A stretch of 44,478 nucleotides of DNA, from assembly GCA_028876655.1 (NCBI GenBank), contig JAGWRA010000244.1, positions 1 to 44,478 on the forward strand, written 5' to 3'. The position numbers were made by a program, and so were the translations under genes. This document shows positions 24,779 through 32,244 of this stretch, one piece after another. A model generated the notes under the pieces. The model did not search any database. It saw only the letters and a program-made list of their open reading frames with translations, and was not told where the DNA came from. The stretch comes from Acidobacteriota bacterium. Lineage in GTDB: Bacteria; Acidobacteriota; Vicinamibacteria; Vicinamibacterales; CAVVIG01. Numbering within the stretch: the first letter of the stretch is position 1; each line of letters opens with the position of its first letter.

Positions 24779-26196
24779 CCACCAGCAGAACGCGCTCACT
24801 CGGCCTGTTCCTCCTCGCCGCATTCGTCCTCACCCTCGGCGTCGCCCCGGCGGCCTCCGCCCAGCAGACCGGCAGCGAACTCGACACCCGCGACCCGCGC
24901 GTCGTCAAGCTGCTGCAGCAGATTTCCCCGGACCGGCTCAGCACCATCGTCGAGAAGCTCGCCAGCTTCCACACGCGCAACCTGATGTCGTCGACCACCT
25001 CGTCGACCGAGGGGATCGGCGCCGCGCGCCAGTGGATCTTCGATCAGTTCAAGAGCTACAGCCCCCGGCTGCAGGTCAGCTTCGACACCTACGAGGTCGC
25101 CAAGCAGGGGCCGCGGATTGCGCGGGACGTCGAGCTGCGCAACGTGATGGCCATCCTGCCCGGCCGGACCAGCCGCCGCATCTACGTGAGCGGCCACTAC
25201 GACACGGTGGCGCGCATTCCCGAGAAGAGCGGCAGCCAGGGGGCGGCCGATGCGCACGGCGGCGTGTTCGACTGGGCGCACGGCGACAACTATGCGCCGG
25301 GCGCCAACGACGATGGCAGCGGCACCGCCCTGACGATGGAGCTGGCCCGGGTGTTCTCGCAGAGCGGCATCCAGTTCAACGACACGCTGGTGTTCATCGC
25401 CTTCGCCGGCGAGGAAGAAGGGCTCGTCGGCTCGTGGCTCCACGCCCACAAGGCGTTCGAGGAGAAGCTGGTCATCGACGCCGACCTGAACAACGACATC
25501 GTCGGCGATCCATCGACGGGCACCGGGGTCGTCGACTCGAGCAGCGTCCGCGTCTTCTCGGTCGGCCCGGCCGACTCGCCGTCGCGCGAGCTGGCCCGCT
25601 ACATCTGGCAGATGGCCGGGATCTACGTCCCCTGGCACAAGGTGACGCTCATCGCCCGGCAGGACCGGTTCGGGCGTGGCGGCGATCACAGCTCGTTCAA
25701 CCAGTTCGGCTACACCGCCGTCCGGTTCACGACGTCGGGCGAGGCGTACGACCGGCAGCACTCGATCTACGACACGGCCGATCACGTGTCCGGGACCTAC
25801 CTGGCCGACAACGCACGGGTGAACGCGGCCGCGGCGGCCAGTCTGGCGCTGGCGCCGCCGGCGCCCGTCGTGGTCGACGCCCACGGGCGGGCGACGATCG
25901 GCCGCGGGCCGACCGGCTACGACGCCGCGCTCCACTGGCAGGCGTCGCCGGGCGCCGTCGGTTACCGGATTGTCTGGCGGAGCGGCTGGGCGCTGAACTG
26001 GCAGCACGAGCTGCGGGTGGGGAACGTGACCGAGGCAATCCTGCCGTCGACGTCGATCGACAATTACATCTTCGGCGTGGCGGCCATCGGTCCCGACGGG
26101 CACGAGAGCCTCGTGTCGGCCTACGTGAACCCGGCGCGGCCGATGACCCCGATCAAGACGGTGGGCGGCGCTAGCCAGCCCGGCGGCCGGCCCTGA
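24775..26196 (+). CDS. Secreted M28-family zinc aminopeptidase
   Basis: The 473-residue protein has a signal peptide (LGLFLLAAFVLTLGVAPAASA, likely cut before QQTGSE) and an M28 peptidase domain. Zinc ligands are seen at H141 and D143 (SGHYDTV), D179-D180 (GANDDGSG), the catalytic Glu pair E213-E214 in AGEEEG, and D241 in LNNDIVG, with a late His in the segment DTADH. These define two-zinc exopeptidases of the aminopeptidase Y/S type. A C-terminal fibronectin-III-like domain (about residues 365-455, YRIVWRSGWALNWQH) follows the catalytic part. The start overlaps the GGCT-like gene stop. The 3' end overlaps the convergent PilZ gene by 26 bp. Confidence 0.93.
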   Translation: MTTSRTRSLGLFLLAAFVLTLGVAPAASAQQTGSELDTRDPRVVKLLQQISPDRLSTIVEKLASFHTRNLMSSTTSSTEGIGAARQWIFDQFKSYSPRLQVSFDTYEVAKQGPRIARDVELRNVMAILPGRTSRRIYVSGHYDTVARIPEKSGSQGAADAHGGVFDWAHGDNYAPGANDDGSGTALTMELARVFSQSGIQFNDTLVFIAFAGEEEGLVGSWLHAHKAFEEKLVIDADLNNDIVGDPSTGTGVVDSSSVRVFSVGPADSPSRELARYIWQMAGIYVPWHKVTLIARQDRFGRGGDHSSFNQFGYTAVRFTTSGEAYDRQHSIYDTADHVSGTYLADNARVNAAAAASLALAPPAPVVVDAHGRATIGRGPTGYDAALHWQASPGAVGYRIVWRSGWALNWQHELRVGNVTEAILPSTSIDNYIFGVAAIGPDGHESLVSAYVNPARPMTPIKTVGGASQPGGRP

Positions 26197-26515
26197 TCGC
26201 TTCGATGAAGTCGGTGATGACCGTGGTGACGCGGGGATCGGGCTCCACGAACTCGATCCCCGCGCGATAGACCACCGCCTCGTGCTCGACGTCGCTGATC
26301 CGGCAATGGGCCACCCGGCCCTTCACCACGATCGACCGCTCGCCCAGCGTCAGCCGGAACTCGTGCAGGGAATCGAGCTGGAGAGGGAAGGCGGCTTCGA
26401 TCTGCGCCCCGCCGCGGCTGATCTCCCTGATCGCCATCGGCTGGAACACCATGACCTCGCCCCGGAGCTCCCCCAGGATTTCGAGCCGTTCGGTATCGCG
26501 CTTGTCGAGGGACAT
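26171..26515 (-). CDS. PilZ-domain protein
   Basis: The 114-residue single-domain protein resembles PilZ, the c-di-GMP effector fold. An RxxxR motif is present in KRDTER near the N-terminus. The second motif (D/N)xSxxG appears as EISRGG, with Glu replacing Asp/Asn, followed by AQIEAAFPLQ. The end IEFVEPDPRVTTVITDFI is typical of PilZ proteins. Binding is therefore plausible but altered. The start ATG at 26515 is 12 bp after a TATAGT element (26533-26528), so the leader is almost absent. It is downstream of the degenerate receiver gene in the same orientation, with a hairpin repeat between. Confidence 0.8.
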   Translation of the reverse strand: MSLDKRDTERLEILGELRGEVMVFQPMAIREISRGGAQIEAAFPLQLDSLHEFRLTLGERSIVVKGRVAHCRISDVEHEAVVYRAGIEFVEPDPRVTTVITDFIEAIRAGRRAG

Positions 26516-26527
26516 GCGTCGGCTGGC

Positions 26528-26533
26528 ACTATA
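26528..26533 (-). promoter_or_regulatory. -10-like TATAGT upstream of the PilZ gene
   Basis: On the minus strand TGCTATAGT lies 12 bp before the PilZ ATG, so transcription would start about 5 nt before the start codon. No Shine-Dalgarno is visible. The -35 side overlaps the hairpin GTGGGGCTCCGCCCCAC at 26579-26563. Confidence 0.4.
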
Positions 26534-26562
26534 GCACGCCGCCCGAGGGACCATCGGAGGGT

Positions 26563-26579
26563 GTGGGGCGGAGCCCCAC
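26563..26579. repeat. GTGGGGC-gga-GCCCCAC hairpin, variant of the dispersed hairpin family
   Basis: A perfect 7-bp stem with a 3-nt loop lies between the receiver gene stop (26587) and the PilZ promoter. It shares the GTGGGG/CCCCAC core and the flanking CAATG with copies at 14921 and 33517. In this position it may act as a terminator for the receiver gene. Confidence 0.6.
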
Positions 26580-26586
26580 GTAAGAA

Positions 26587-26979
26587 TCAATGCATGCGGA
26601 GGGCGGGTAGCAGCGTGGTCTCGGGGAGCGCCGCCCCGTCGAACTCGGTGTCGAGATCCTGTCCCTCGAACTCCGTCGTGTAGGTGAGCACCGGGATGTC
26701 GCGCGTCTCGGGATCGAGCTTCAGCATGGACAGCACGTGGAAGCCGCCGGGCTCCTCGATGCGCATGCAGAGGATGACCAGGTTCGGCTGGACCCGCTTG
26801 ACCTGCGTATAGGCGTGCTCGCCCGACTCGACGAACACGACGTCGTAGTGGCCGACGTCCAGCGCGGCTTCGAGCAGATCGAGGATGGCCGTGTCGCCGT
26901 TGATGACCACGACCTTCTGGGGAGCGCGGCCTGCCGGCCGGCTGTCGTGCCCGCGCGGTGTCGTTGGAGTGGTCATCAT
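26587..26979 (-). CDS. Degenerate receiver-domain (CheY-like) protein without phospho-acceptor
   Basis: The 130-residue protein keeps the receiver fold pattern (KVVVINGDTAILDLLEAAL; DVVFVESGEHAYTQVKR; NLVILCMRIEEPGGFHVLSM; IPVLTYTTEFEG). The aspartate normally phosphorylated at the end of beta-3 is replaced by Cys (LVILCM), and the acidic pair at the end of beta-1 reads NGD. The Thr/Ser switch position is retained in TYTT, but no conserved Lys is evident. It is best called a pseudo-receiver that may signal by protein contact. The start has tandem ATGs, preceded by AAGGGGGC. Divergent from the histidine kinase 428 bp away. Confidence 0.78.
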   Translation of the reverse strand: MMTTPTTPRGHDSRPAGRAPQKVVVINGDTAILDLLEAALDVGHYDVVFVESGEHAYTQVKRVQPNLVILCMRIEEPGGFHVLSMLKLDPETRDIPVLTYTTEFEGQDLDTEFDGAALPETTLLPALRMH

Positions 26980-27407
26980 GGCTGCCCCCTTCGCTGCCGT
27001 TCAATACAAGAATCGCGCCACGGCTGGCCGGCGGACCGCGACCCGCCGCCCACTGCCGCACGGTGCAAAAACAGGCCTAAAGTACCGTGGACCGGCCCGT
27101 TCTCGCCGGCCGGCCGTCACGGCTCCAGGTCAAAAGTGTCCGCTTGCCGCCCACGGCGGGTGGCAGAATCGTCCGACTGCCGTCTGGCCATTCAATCGGC
27201 CGGATCGCGCCGAAGCACAACCCGGATTCGGCGCGGGGGGCATGCGCGGCCGAATTCGCGTTCCACGGTCGAGCGGCCGATATAGGAACGAGACGGGGCA
27301 CGGCCGGACGCGGCGTATTGCACAGTTTCTCGGGCCAGCCCCTGCGGGCGCGTTGTTGCTCGAGCCGGCTGCTGCGATGATCGGACGGCGGGGGTACTGA
27401 GATCCAG
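26980..27407. other. 428-bp divergent intergenic region
   Basis: This region separates the minus-strand receiver gene from the plus-strand histidine kinase and must hold both promoters. I see no coding frame with family features and no strong hairpin with a U-tract. Candidate promoter-like stretches are TATAGG at 27280-27285 and an A/T-richer island GCAAAAACAGGCCTAAAGTAC at about 27065-27084. Nothing decisive can be assigned. Confidence 0.5.
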
Positions 27408-29471
27408 ATGAGGCTCTTCAGAGCGGGCCTGCTGTACTGCGCGGCGTATGCGGTGGTGGCCTGGCTGTTGTCGGGCCACCTGGCCGCCGCGCGGGTCTTC
27501 GGGAATTTCGGCATGTTCGTCGTTCCCGGGCTGCTCGTCTGGGCGATCCTCCGCCGCCGGCACGACTGGGCCGGCTGTCAGTGGCTGTTCTGGGCCGCGT
27601 TCCTGCTCGGCGTCTCGCTGTGGACGCTGGGCCAGGTGGGTTGGGCGTTCGACGAACTGCTGTTCGGCCGCGACCTCCCGTGGCTGCGGTGGCATTCGAT
27701 CCTCCAGCTGTTCGGCTCGCTCGCGCCGGTCCTGGCGCTGCTCGCCCGGCCGCAGGCGGGCGTCCGCGAGGACGACGTCGCCCCGATTTCGCTCGACATC
27801 GTCGCCATCGCGATCGTCACCGGCTTCCTGTACTCCTTCTTCATCGTCGCCCCCAGCTTCGCGTCGTCGCAGCAGGTCTTCGCGATGACGGCGCTCGACG
27901 TCTTCGTGTCGCTGCAGCGGACGCTGCTGCTGGCCGGGGCGATCTGGGCGGTCTACGACGCCCGCCTCACCCCGTGGCGGCCGGTGTACACGCGCATCCT
28001 GGCCGGCGCGGCCATCGGCATCGTGCTCCGTGAGCTGTCGCTGCGGGCCGTGGCCGCGGGGACGTATCACACCGGCTCGGTGTACGACCTCAGCTGGATG
28101 CTGCCGCTCGCCTGCTACATCTGGGCGGCCGAGGCGGCCCCCTCCTCGGCGGTGGCCGTCGGCACCGAGGCGACTGCAACCGATGCCCGCAACCGCCAGC
28201 CCTTGCTGATCTTCGCCGCGCTGGCGGTGGTGCCGATCGTCGCCTACGCCGGCGGGCAGTTGTGGCCGCTGCGGGGGCCGCTGGCGGGTTTCCGCGACCT
28301 GTCGGTGGGGGTGACGCTGGTGTCGATGCTGGCGCTGCTGATGGGGCGCTTCGCGATCCAGCGGCTGGCGCTGAAGGAGGCGGACGCGCGCAGCGGCCTG
28401 CTGGCCAAGGCGCTCGAGCAGACCGACGGCCTGGTCATGATCCTGCACCGCGACAGCCGGGTGGCGTATGCCAACTCGGCATTCTGCCGCGCCCTGCGCC
28501 GCGAGGCCAATGAGCTGCGGGGAACGCCGGCCACGGCCCTGTTCGCCGAGTCGTCGCGCCATCTCTACGACGAGCTGACCGGCGCGGCGCTCTCGCGTGG
28601 CGCCTCCCAGGGGAACCTCCTGCGCCAGCGCGCCGACGGCTCGACGTTCTTCACGGCCTGCAGTGTCGTCCCGCTGTTCGACGCTGCCGGAGGGCTGACG
28701 CACTTCGTCTGGGTGGAGCGGGACATCACCGACGATCTGCGCATGCGCGAGCAGCTGATCCAGTCCGAGCGGCTGTCGGCCGTCGGCCAGCTGGTGGCCG
28801 GGGTCGCGCACGAAATCAACAACCCGCTCCAGTCGATCGTCGGCCTGACCGAGCTGATGCTGGCGACGCCGCAGGAGCCGGCGATCCGCGGCGACGTCGA
28901 TCGCATCCGCGAGGCCGCCGTCCGCGCGGGGCGCATCGTCCGCAACCTGCTCGCCTTCGTCCGCAAGTCGCCGCGGGAGCGCGAGCAGGTGAACCTGAAC
29001 GAGGTCGTCGAGTCGACCGTCGCCCTGCGGGCCTACGAGCTGCGGGCCGCGCGCGTGGACGTCGAGGAGGACTACTTCCCGGACCTGCCGCCGGTCGTGA
29101 TCAACCGCGAGGAGATCCAGCAGGTCGTGCTGAACCTCCTGCTGAACGCCGAGCAGGCCATCGCCTCGACGGGCCGGCGCGGGTGCATCCACCTGCGGAC
29201 CGGGTTGTCGGGAGGAGCCGTCCTCCTCGAAATCCGCGACGATGGGCCTGGCGTGCCGGCCGAGGTGGCGGGCCGGATCTTCGAGCCGTTCTTCACGACG
29301 CGTGAGGTGGGGACCGGCACCGGGCTCGGCCTGTCGATCGCCTTCGGCATCGCCAGCGCCCACGGCGGCTCGCTCGACCTCATGCCCTCTTCGGCGGGTG
29401 CCTGCTTCCGCCTGACCCTGCCGGCCGTCCGCCTGGCTCGTCTCGGTGGCGTTCCCGTCCGGGTCGCCTGA
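27408..29471 (+). CDS. Membrane PAS-domain sensor histidine kinase (NtrB-like)
   Basis: The 687-residue sensor kinase has an N-terminal membrane region of 7-9 hydrophobic helices (to about residue 320), a PAS domain at about 335-450 (VMILHRDSRVAYANSAFCRA; FVWVERDITDD) and a HisKA/HATPase core. The phospho-acceptor is H468 in VAGVAHEINNPLQ, a class typical of NtrB/AtoS kinases. ATP-binding N and G boxes are QQVVLNLLLNAEQAI, EIRDDGPGV and GTGTGLGLSIAFGIASAHGG. No cognate full response regulator is adjacent; the only receiver nearby, at 26587, lacks its Asp. The ATG at 27408 starts the first helix directly. Confidence 0.93.
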   Translation: MRLFRAGLLYCAAYAVVAWLLSGHLAAARVFGNFGMFVVPGLLVWAILRRRHDWAGCQWLFWAAFLLGVSLWTLGQVGWAFDELLFGRDLPWLRWHSILQLFGSLAPVLALLARPQAGVREDDVAPISLDIVAIAIVTGFLYSFFIVAPSFASSQQVFAMTALDVFVSLQRTLLLAGAIWAVYDARLTPWRPVYTRILAGAAIGIVLRELSLRAVAAGTYHTGSVYDLSWMLPLACYIWAAEAAPSSAVAVGTEATATDARNRQPLLIFAALAVVPIVAYAGGQLWPLRGPLAGFRDLSVGVTLVSMLALLMGRFAIQRLALKEADARSGLLAKALEQTDGLVMILHRDSRVAYANSAFCRALRREANELRGTPATALFAESSRHLYDELTGAALSRGASQGNLLRQRADGSTFFTACSVVPLFDAAGGLTHFVWVERDITDDLRMREQLIQSERLSAVGQLVAGVAHEINNPLQSIVGLTELMLATPQEPAIRGDVDRIREAAVRAGRIVRNLLAFVRKSPREREQVNLNEVVESTVALRAYELRAARVDVEEDYFPDLPPVVINREEIQQVVLNLLLNAEQAIASTGRRGCIHLRTGLSGGAVLLEIRDDGPGVPAEVAGRIFEPFFTTREVGTGTGLGLSIAFGIASAHGGSLDLMPSSAGACFRLTLPAVRLARLGGVPVRVA

Positions 29472-29562
29472 CCTCGACGGCGAGCCCGTCCGTTTCCCCT
29501 CCGTCCGTCCCGCCGCTCGCGGCTCCCGCGGCTGGCTTGCCCGAGGCCGGCGGCGAGTGTTG

Positions 29563-29568
29563 TACAAT
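29563..29568 (+). promoter_or_regulatory. -10-like TACAAT upstream of thiolase 1
   Basis: TGTACAATTG lies 9 bp before the ATG at 29578, so a transcript would have a leader of only a few nucleotides. No Shine-Dalgarno is seen in between. Confidence 0.35.
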
Positions 29569-29577
29569 TGAGCGCTT

Positions 29578-30783
29578 ATGGCAGTGCGGACCGTCTTCAT
29601 ACTGAGTGCCGCGCGCACGCCGATCGGGAAGTACGGCGGATCGTTCAAGGACGTGCACCCGGCTGAGCTGGGGGGCGTCGCCTCGCGTGCTGCGATCGAA
29701 CGGGCCGGGCTCCAGCCGGCCGACATCGACGAAGTGCTGATGGGCCACGGCCGGCAGGCCGGCTCCGGCCCCAACCCGGCCCGGCAGGTCGCCATGCGGG
29801 CCGGCATCCCCTGGGAGGCTCCGGCGCAGACGCTGAACAAGGCCTGCGCCTCCGGACTCCAGGCGATCGCCTCCGGCGCGCAGTCGATCGTGCTGGGCGA
29901 GTCGGACGTGGTGCTGGCCGGCGGCATCGAGTCGATGAGCCGGATGCCCTACCTGGTCGATGCGATCGACGCCCGGTGGGGCCACCGGATGGGGAACTTC
30001 GCGCTGGTCGACGCGATGTACCGCGACGGGTTCCAGTGCCCGTTGTCCGGCCTCATCATGGGCGAGACCGCCGAGGTCCTCGCGCACCAGTACGGCATCA
30101 CCCGTGGCGAGTCGGACGCCTACGCGCTGGAGAGCCAGACTCGCGCCCAGGCTGCGATCGCCGAGGGGCGGTTCACGGCCGAGATCGCGCCGGTGACGCT
30201 GACCGACGCCCGCGGCCGATCGACCACGGTCGCCAGCGACGAGCATCCCCGGGCCGGCGCGACGCTCGAGGGGCTGGCGAAGCTGCCGCCGGTGTTCGGC
30301 GAGGTCGACGGCCATCCGGGCATCGTGACCGCCGGGTCCTCGTCGGGCATCACCGACGGCGGCGCGGCGCTCGTGCTGGCGGGCGAGGGGGCCGCGAAGG
30401 CGGCCGGGGCGAGGCCGCTCGCGCGGATCCTCGGGTGGGCGAGCGCCGGCGTGGACCCGCGGATCATGGGGATCGGGCCGGTGCCGGCGATGCGGAAGCT
30501 GTTCGCGCGGACCGGGCTCGGCCTCGACGACTTCGATCTGGTCGAGCTGAACGAGGCGTTCGCGGTGCAGGTGCTGGCGGTGCTCCGCGACGTGCCGATC
30601 GCACGCGATCGGCTGAACGTCAACGGCGGCGCGATCGCCCTGGGGCATCCGATCGGCTGCACCGGCGCCCGGATCGTCGTCACGCTGCTGCACGAGATGC
30701 AGCGCCGCGGCGCACGCCGCGGCCTGGCCACGCTCTGCGTGAGCGGCGGCATGGGGATGGCGATGGCGGTGGAGCGGGTGTGA
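29578..30783 (+). CDS. Acetyl-CoA C-acetyltransferase / thiolase (thiolase 1)
   Basis: The 401-residue enzyme condenses or cleaves acyl-CoA thioesters (2 acetyl-CoA to acetoacetyl-CoA, or the reverse). The nucleophile is C90 in LNKACASGLQA, and the His and second Cys appear in NGGAIALGHPIGCTGAR and TLCVSGGMGMA. NEAF in VELNEAFAVQ completes the active site. The biosynthetic/degradative direction cannot be told from sequence. It leads a same-strand cluster with a dehydrogenase, a second thiolase and a 3-hydroxyacyl-CoA dehydrogenase, consistent with acetoacetyl-CoA or beta-oxidation metabolism. Confidence 0.95.
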   Translation: MAVRTVFILSAARTPIGKYGGSFKDVHPAELGGVASRAAIERAGLQPADIDEVLMGHGRQAGSGPNPARQVAMRAGIPWEAPAQTLNKACASGLQAIASGAQSIVLGESDVVLAGGIESMSRMPYLVDAIDARWGHRMGNFALVDAMYRDGFQCPLSGLIMGETAEVLAHQYGITRGESDAYALESQTRAQAAIAEGRFTAEIAPVTLTDARGRSTTVASDEHPRAGATLEGLAKLPPVFGEVDGHPGIVTAGSSSGITDGGAALVLAGEGAAKAAGARPLARILGWASAGVDPRIMGIGPVPAMRKLFARTGLGLDDFDLVELNEAFAVQVLAVLRDVPIARDRLNVNGGAIALGHPIGCTGARIVVTLLHEMQRRGARRGLATLCVSGGMGMAMAVERV

Positions 30784-30875
30784 CGGACGCCCGCCTGCCC
30801 AACGAAGAGCGCTTCGCCGGAGGCCACGCCGAGCCGAGGACATGGAGATCCGGGGCGAGGCGTCGGCGTGAGTTC

Positions 30876-30899
30876 CGCGTGGGGGTGGGGCCCCACGCG
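30876..30899 (+). repeat. Dispersed hairpin repeat (GTGGGGCCCCAC family), copy 2
   Basis: The hairpin CGCGTGGGG-(gtgggg)-CCCCACGCG is identical in its core to copies 1 and 4. The preceding bases (GATCCGGGGCGAGGCGTCGGC from about 30847) are a diverged version of the family's 5' part. It lies between thiolase 1 and the isocitrate/isopropylmalate-type dehydrogenase gene. Confidence 0.75.
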
Positions 30900-30920
30900 C
30901 ATTGAACGACGCTCACGAAA

Positions 30921-30948
30921 GACCGTAGACCGTAGACCGAAGACGACA
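30921..30948 (+). repeat. GACCGTA heptamer tandem repeat upstream of a dehydrogenase gene
   Basis: GACCGTA, GACCGTA, GACCGAA and GACGACA follow in a 7-bp period and end 6 bp before the ATG at 30955. The repeat occupies the position of the ribosome-binding site, and no canonical Shine-Dalgarno is present. Confidence 0.7.
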
Positions 30949-30954
30949 TTCATC

Positions 30955-32013
30955 ATGCGCATTGCAGTTATCCCTGGAGATGGCATCGGCCAGGACGTGA
31001 CGGCCGAAGCGGTGAAGGTGATCAGGCGGGTGGGCGAGGTGTTCGGCCGCTCGTTCGATCTGGAGATGCTGCCCTACGGGGCGGACTACTACCTGCAGAC
31101 GGGCATCACGCTGCCGCCGAACGGCTACGCGATGCTGCGTGACGAGTTCGACGCGATCTACGTCGGCGCGCTGGGCGACCCGCGCATCCCCGACATGCGG
31201 CACGGGCGCGACATCCTGCTCGGCACCCGGTTCGAGCTCGACCTCTACGTGAACCACCGCCCGGTGAAGCTGCTCCACGAGCGGCTGTGCCCGCTGAAGG
31301 GCCGCGGGACGGCCGACGTGAACATGGTGATCTTCCGGGAGAACACGGAGAGCCTCTACGTCGGCATCGGCGGCCGCTTCAAGGCCGGGACCGAGGACGA
31401 GGTGGCGATCCAGGAGGACATCAACACGTACAAGGGCGTCCACCGGATCATCCGGCACGCCTTCGAGTACGCGAAGGCGAACGGGCTCACGAAGGTCTGC
31501 ATGGCCGACAAGAGCAACGCCGTCACGCACGGCCACGCGCTGTGGCAGCGGGTGTTCAAGGAGGTCGCGCCGCAGTACCCGGGGATCGAGCCGACGCACT
31601 GGTTCATCGACGCGCTCTGCATGCAGATGATCAAGAACCCCGCGCAGTTCGAGGTGATCGTCACCAACAACATGTTCGGCGACATCATCACCGACGTCGG
31701 GGCGCAGCTGCAGGGCGGGCTCGGCATGGCGGCCTCCGGCAACATCCATCCGGGCCGGACGTCGCTCTTCGAGCCGGTCCACGGCTCGGCGCCGAAGTAC
31801 GCGGGCAAGAACGTCGCGAATCCCGTCGGTGCGATCCTGTCGGCGGCGCTGATGCTCGACTTCCTGGGGCTCAGGCAGGAGGCGGCCGCCGTCGAAGCGG
31901 CCGTCAAGGAGTCGGTCGTGACCGTCAACGGGACGGCCGAAATCGGCGGCACGCTCGGCACGCGCGAGACCGGCGACTACATCGCCGCCGCCATCAAGGC
32001 CCCGAAGGCCTGA
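30955..32013 (+). CDS. Isocitrate/isopropylmalate dehydrogenase family protein
   Basis: The 352-residue enzyme belongs to the beta-decarboxylating dehydrogenases: IAVIPGDGIGQDVTAEAV, VIFRENTESLYVGIGG, VCMADKSNAVTHG, VTNNMFGDIITDVGAQLQGG and FEPVHGSAPKYAGKNVANP. The substrate loop reads TRFELDLYVNHRPV, more like tartrate/D-malate or isopropylmalate types than isocitrate dehydrogenase, so the substrate is uncertain. APKYAG has the Lys-Tyr pair that in E. coli isocitrate dehydrogenase binds the NADP+ phosphate, so NADP+ use is inferred. The ATG at 30955 is preceded by heptamer repeats instead of a ribosome site. A degenerate copy of its last 18 codons lies 203 bp downstream. Confidence 0.9.
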   Translation: MRIAVIPGDGIGQDVTAEAVKVIRRVGEVFGRSFDLEMLPYGADYYLQTGITLPPNGYAMLRDEFDAIYVGALGDPRIPDMRHGRDILLGTRFELDLYVNHRPVKLLHERLCPLKGRGTADVNMVIFRENTESLYVGIGGRFKAGTEDEVAIQEDINTYKGVHRIIRHAFEYAKANGLTKVCMADKSNAVTHGHALWQRVFKEVAPQYPGIEPTHWFIDALCMQMIKNPAQFEVIVTNNMFGDIITDVGAQLQGGLGMAASGNIHPGRTSLFEPVHGSAPKYAGKNVANPVGAILSAALMLDFLGLRQEAAAVEAAVKESVVTVNGTAEIGGTLGTRETGDYIAAAIKAPKA

Positions 32014-32040
32014 GGGTGGTGGCTCATGCGGCCGGTCTTT

Positions 32041-32150
32041 GATTCGGAGCCCCGCAGGGGAACGCCGCGCACGGCGCAGCCGCGACCGGAGTGGAGCGAG
32101 CCGGATCGCGAGCGCAACGGAGGGAGCCGGGGTTCGGGGCAGCGCCCCGA
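32041..32150 (+). repeat. GC-rich multi-hairpin intergenic element
   Basis: The 110-bp segment between the dehydrogenase gene and thiolase 2 contains several short hairpins: CCCC-gca-GGGG (32050-32060), GCCG-cgca-CGGC near 32064-32075 and CGGGGC-agc-GCCCCG (32135-32149). The last resembles the GGGG/CCCC cores of the dispersed hairpin family. It is flanked by the dehydrogenase tail and its degenerate copy. It could be a repeat, a small structured RNA or a terminator. Confidence 0.5.
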
Positions 32151-32162
32151 CTGAAGATGCCC

Positions 32163-32216
32163 ACGCGGGAGACGGGCCATGACATCGCCGCGGCCATCAC
32201 GCCACCGAAGGCCTGA
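32163..32216 (+). pseudogene. Degenerate duplicate of the 3' end of the dehydrogenase gene
   Basis: These 54 bases align without gaps to 31960-32013, the last 18 codons (including stop) of the upstream dehydrogenase gene, with 9 mismatches. The reading frame is kept: TRETGHDIAAAITPPKA-stop against TRETGDYIAAAIKAPKA-stop. About a third of the differences are silent third-position changes, suggesting divergence while still coding. It is probably the remnant of a tandem paralogue lost by deletion. Confidence 0.65.
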
Positions 32217-32244
32217 GGCTGCGGCGCGCAACCGGGAGAACAGC

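Noticed and set aside
26980-27407. Possible sigma-54 promoter for the NtrB-like kinase
   Set aside because: A TGGCA is present near 27161, but no TTGC at the required spacing, so I could not support it.
27192-29927. 911-codon minus-strand open frame over the histidine kinase
   Set aside because: Antisense to a well-supported kinase and full of low-complexity Arg/Gln/His/Pro sequence, a typical GC-rich shadow.
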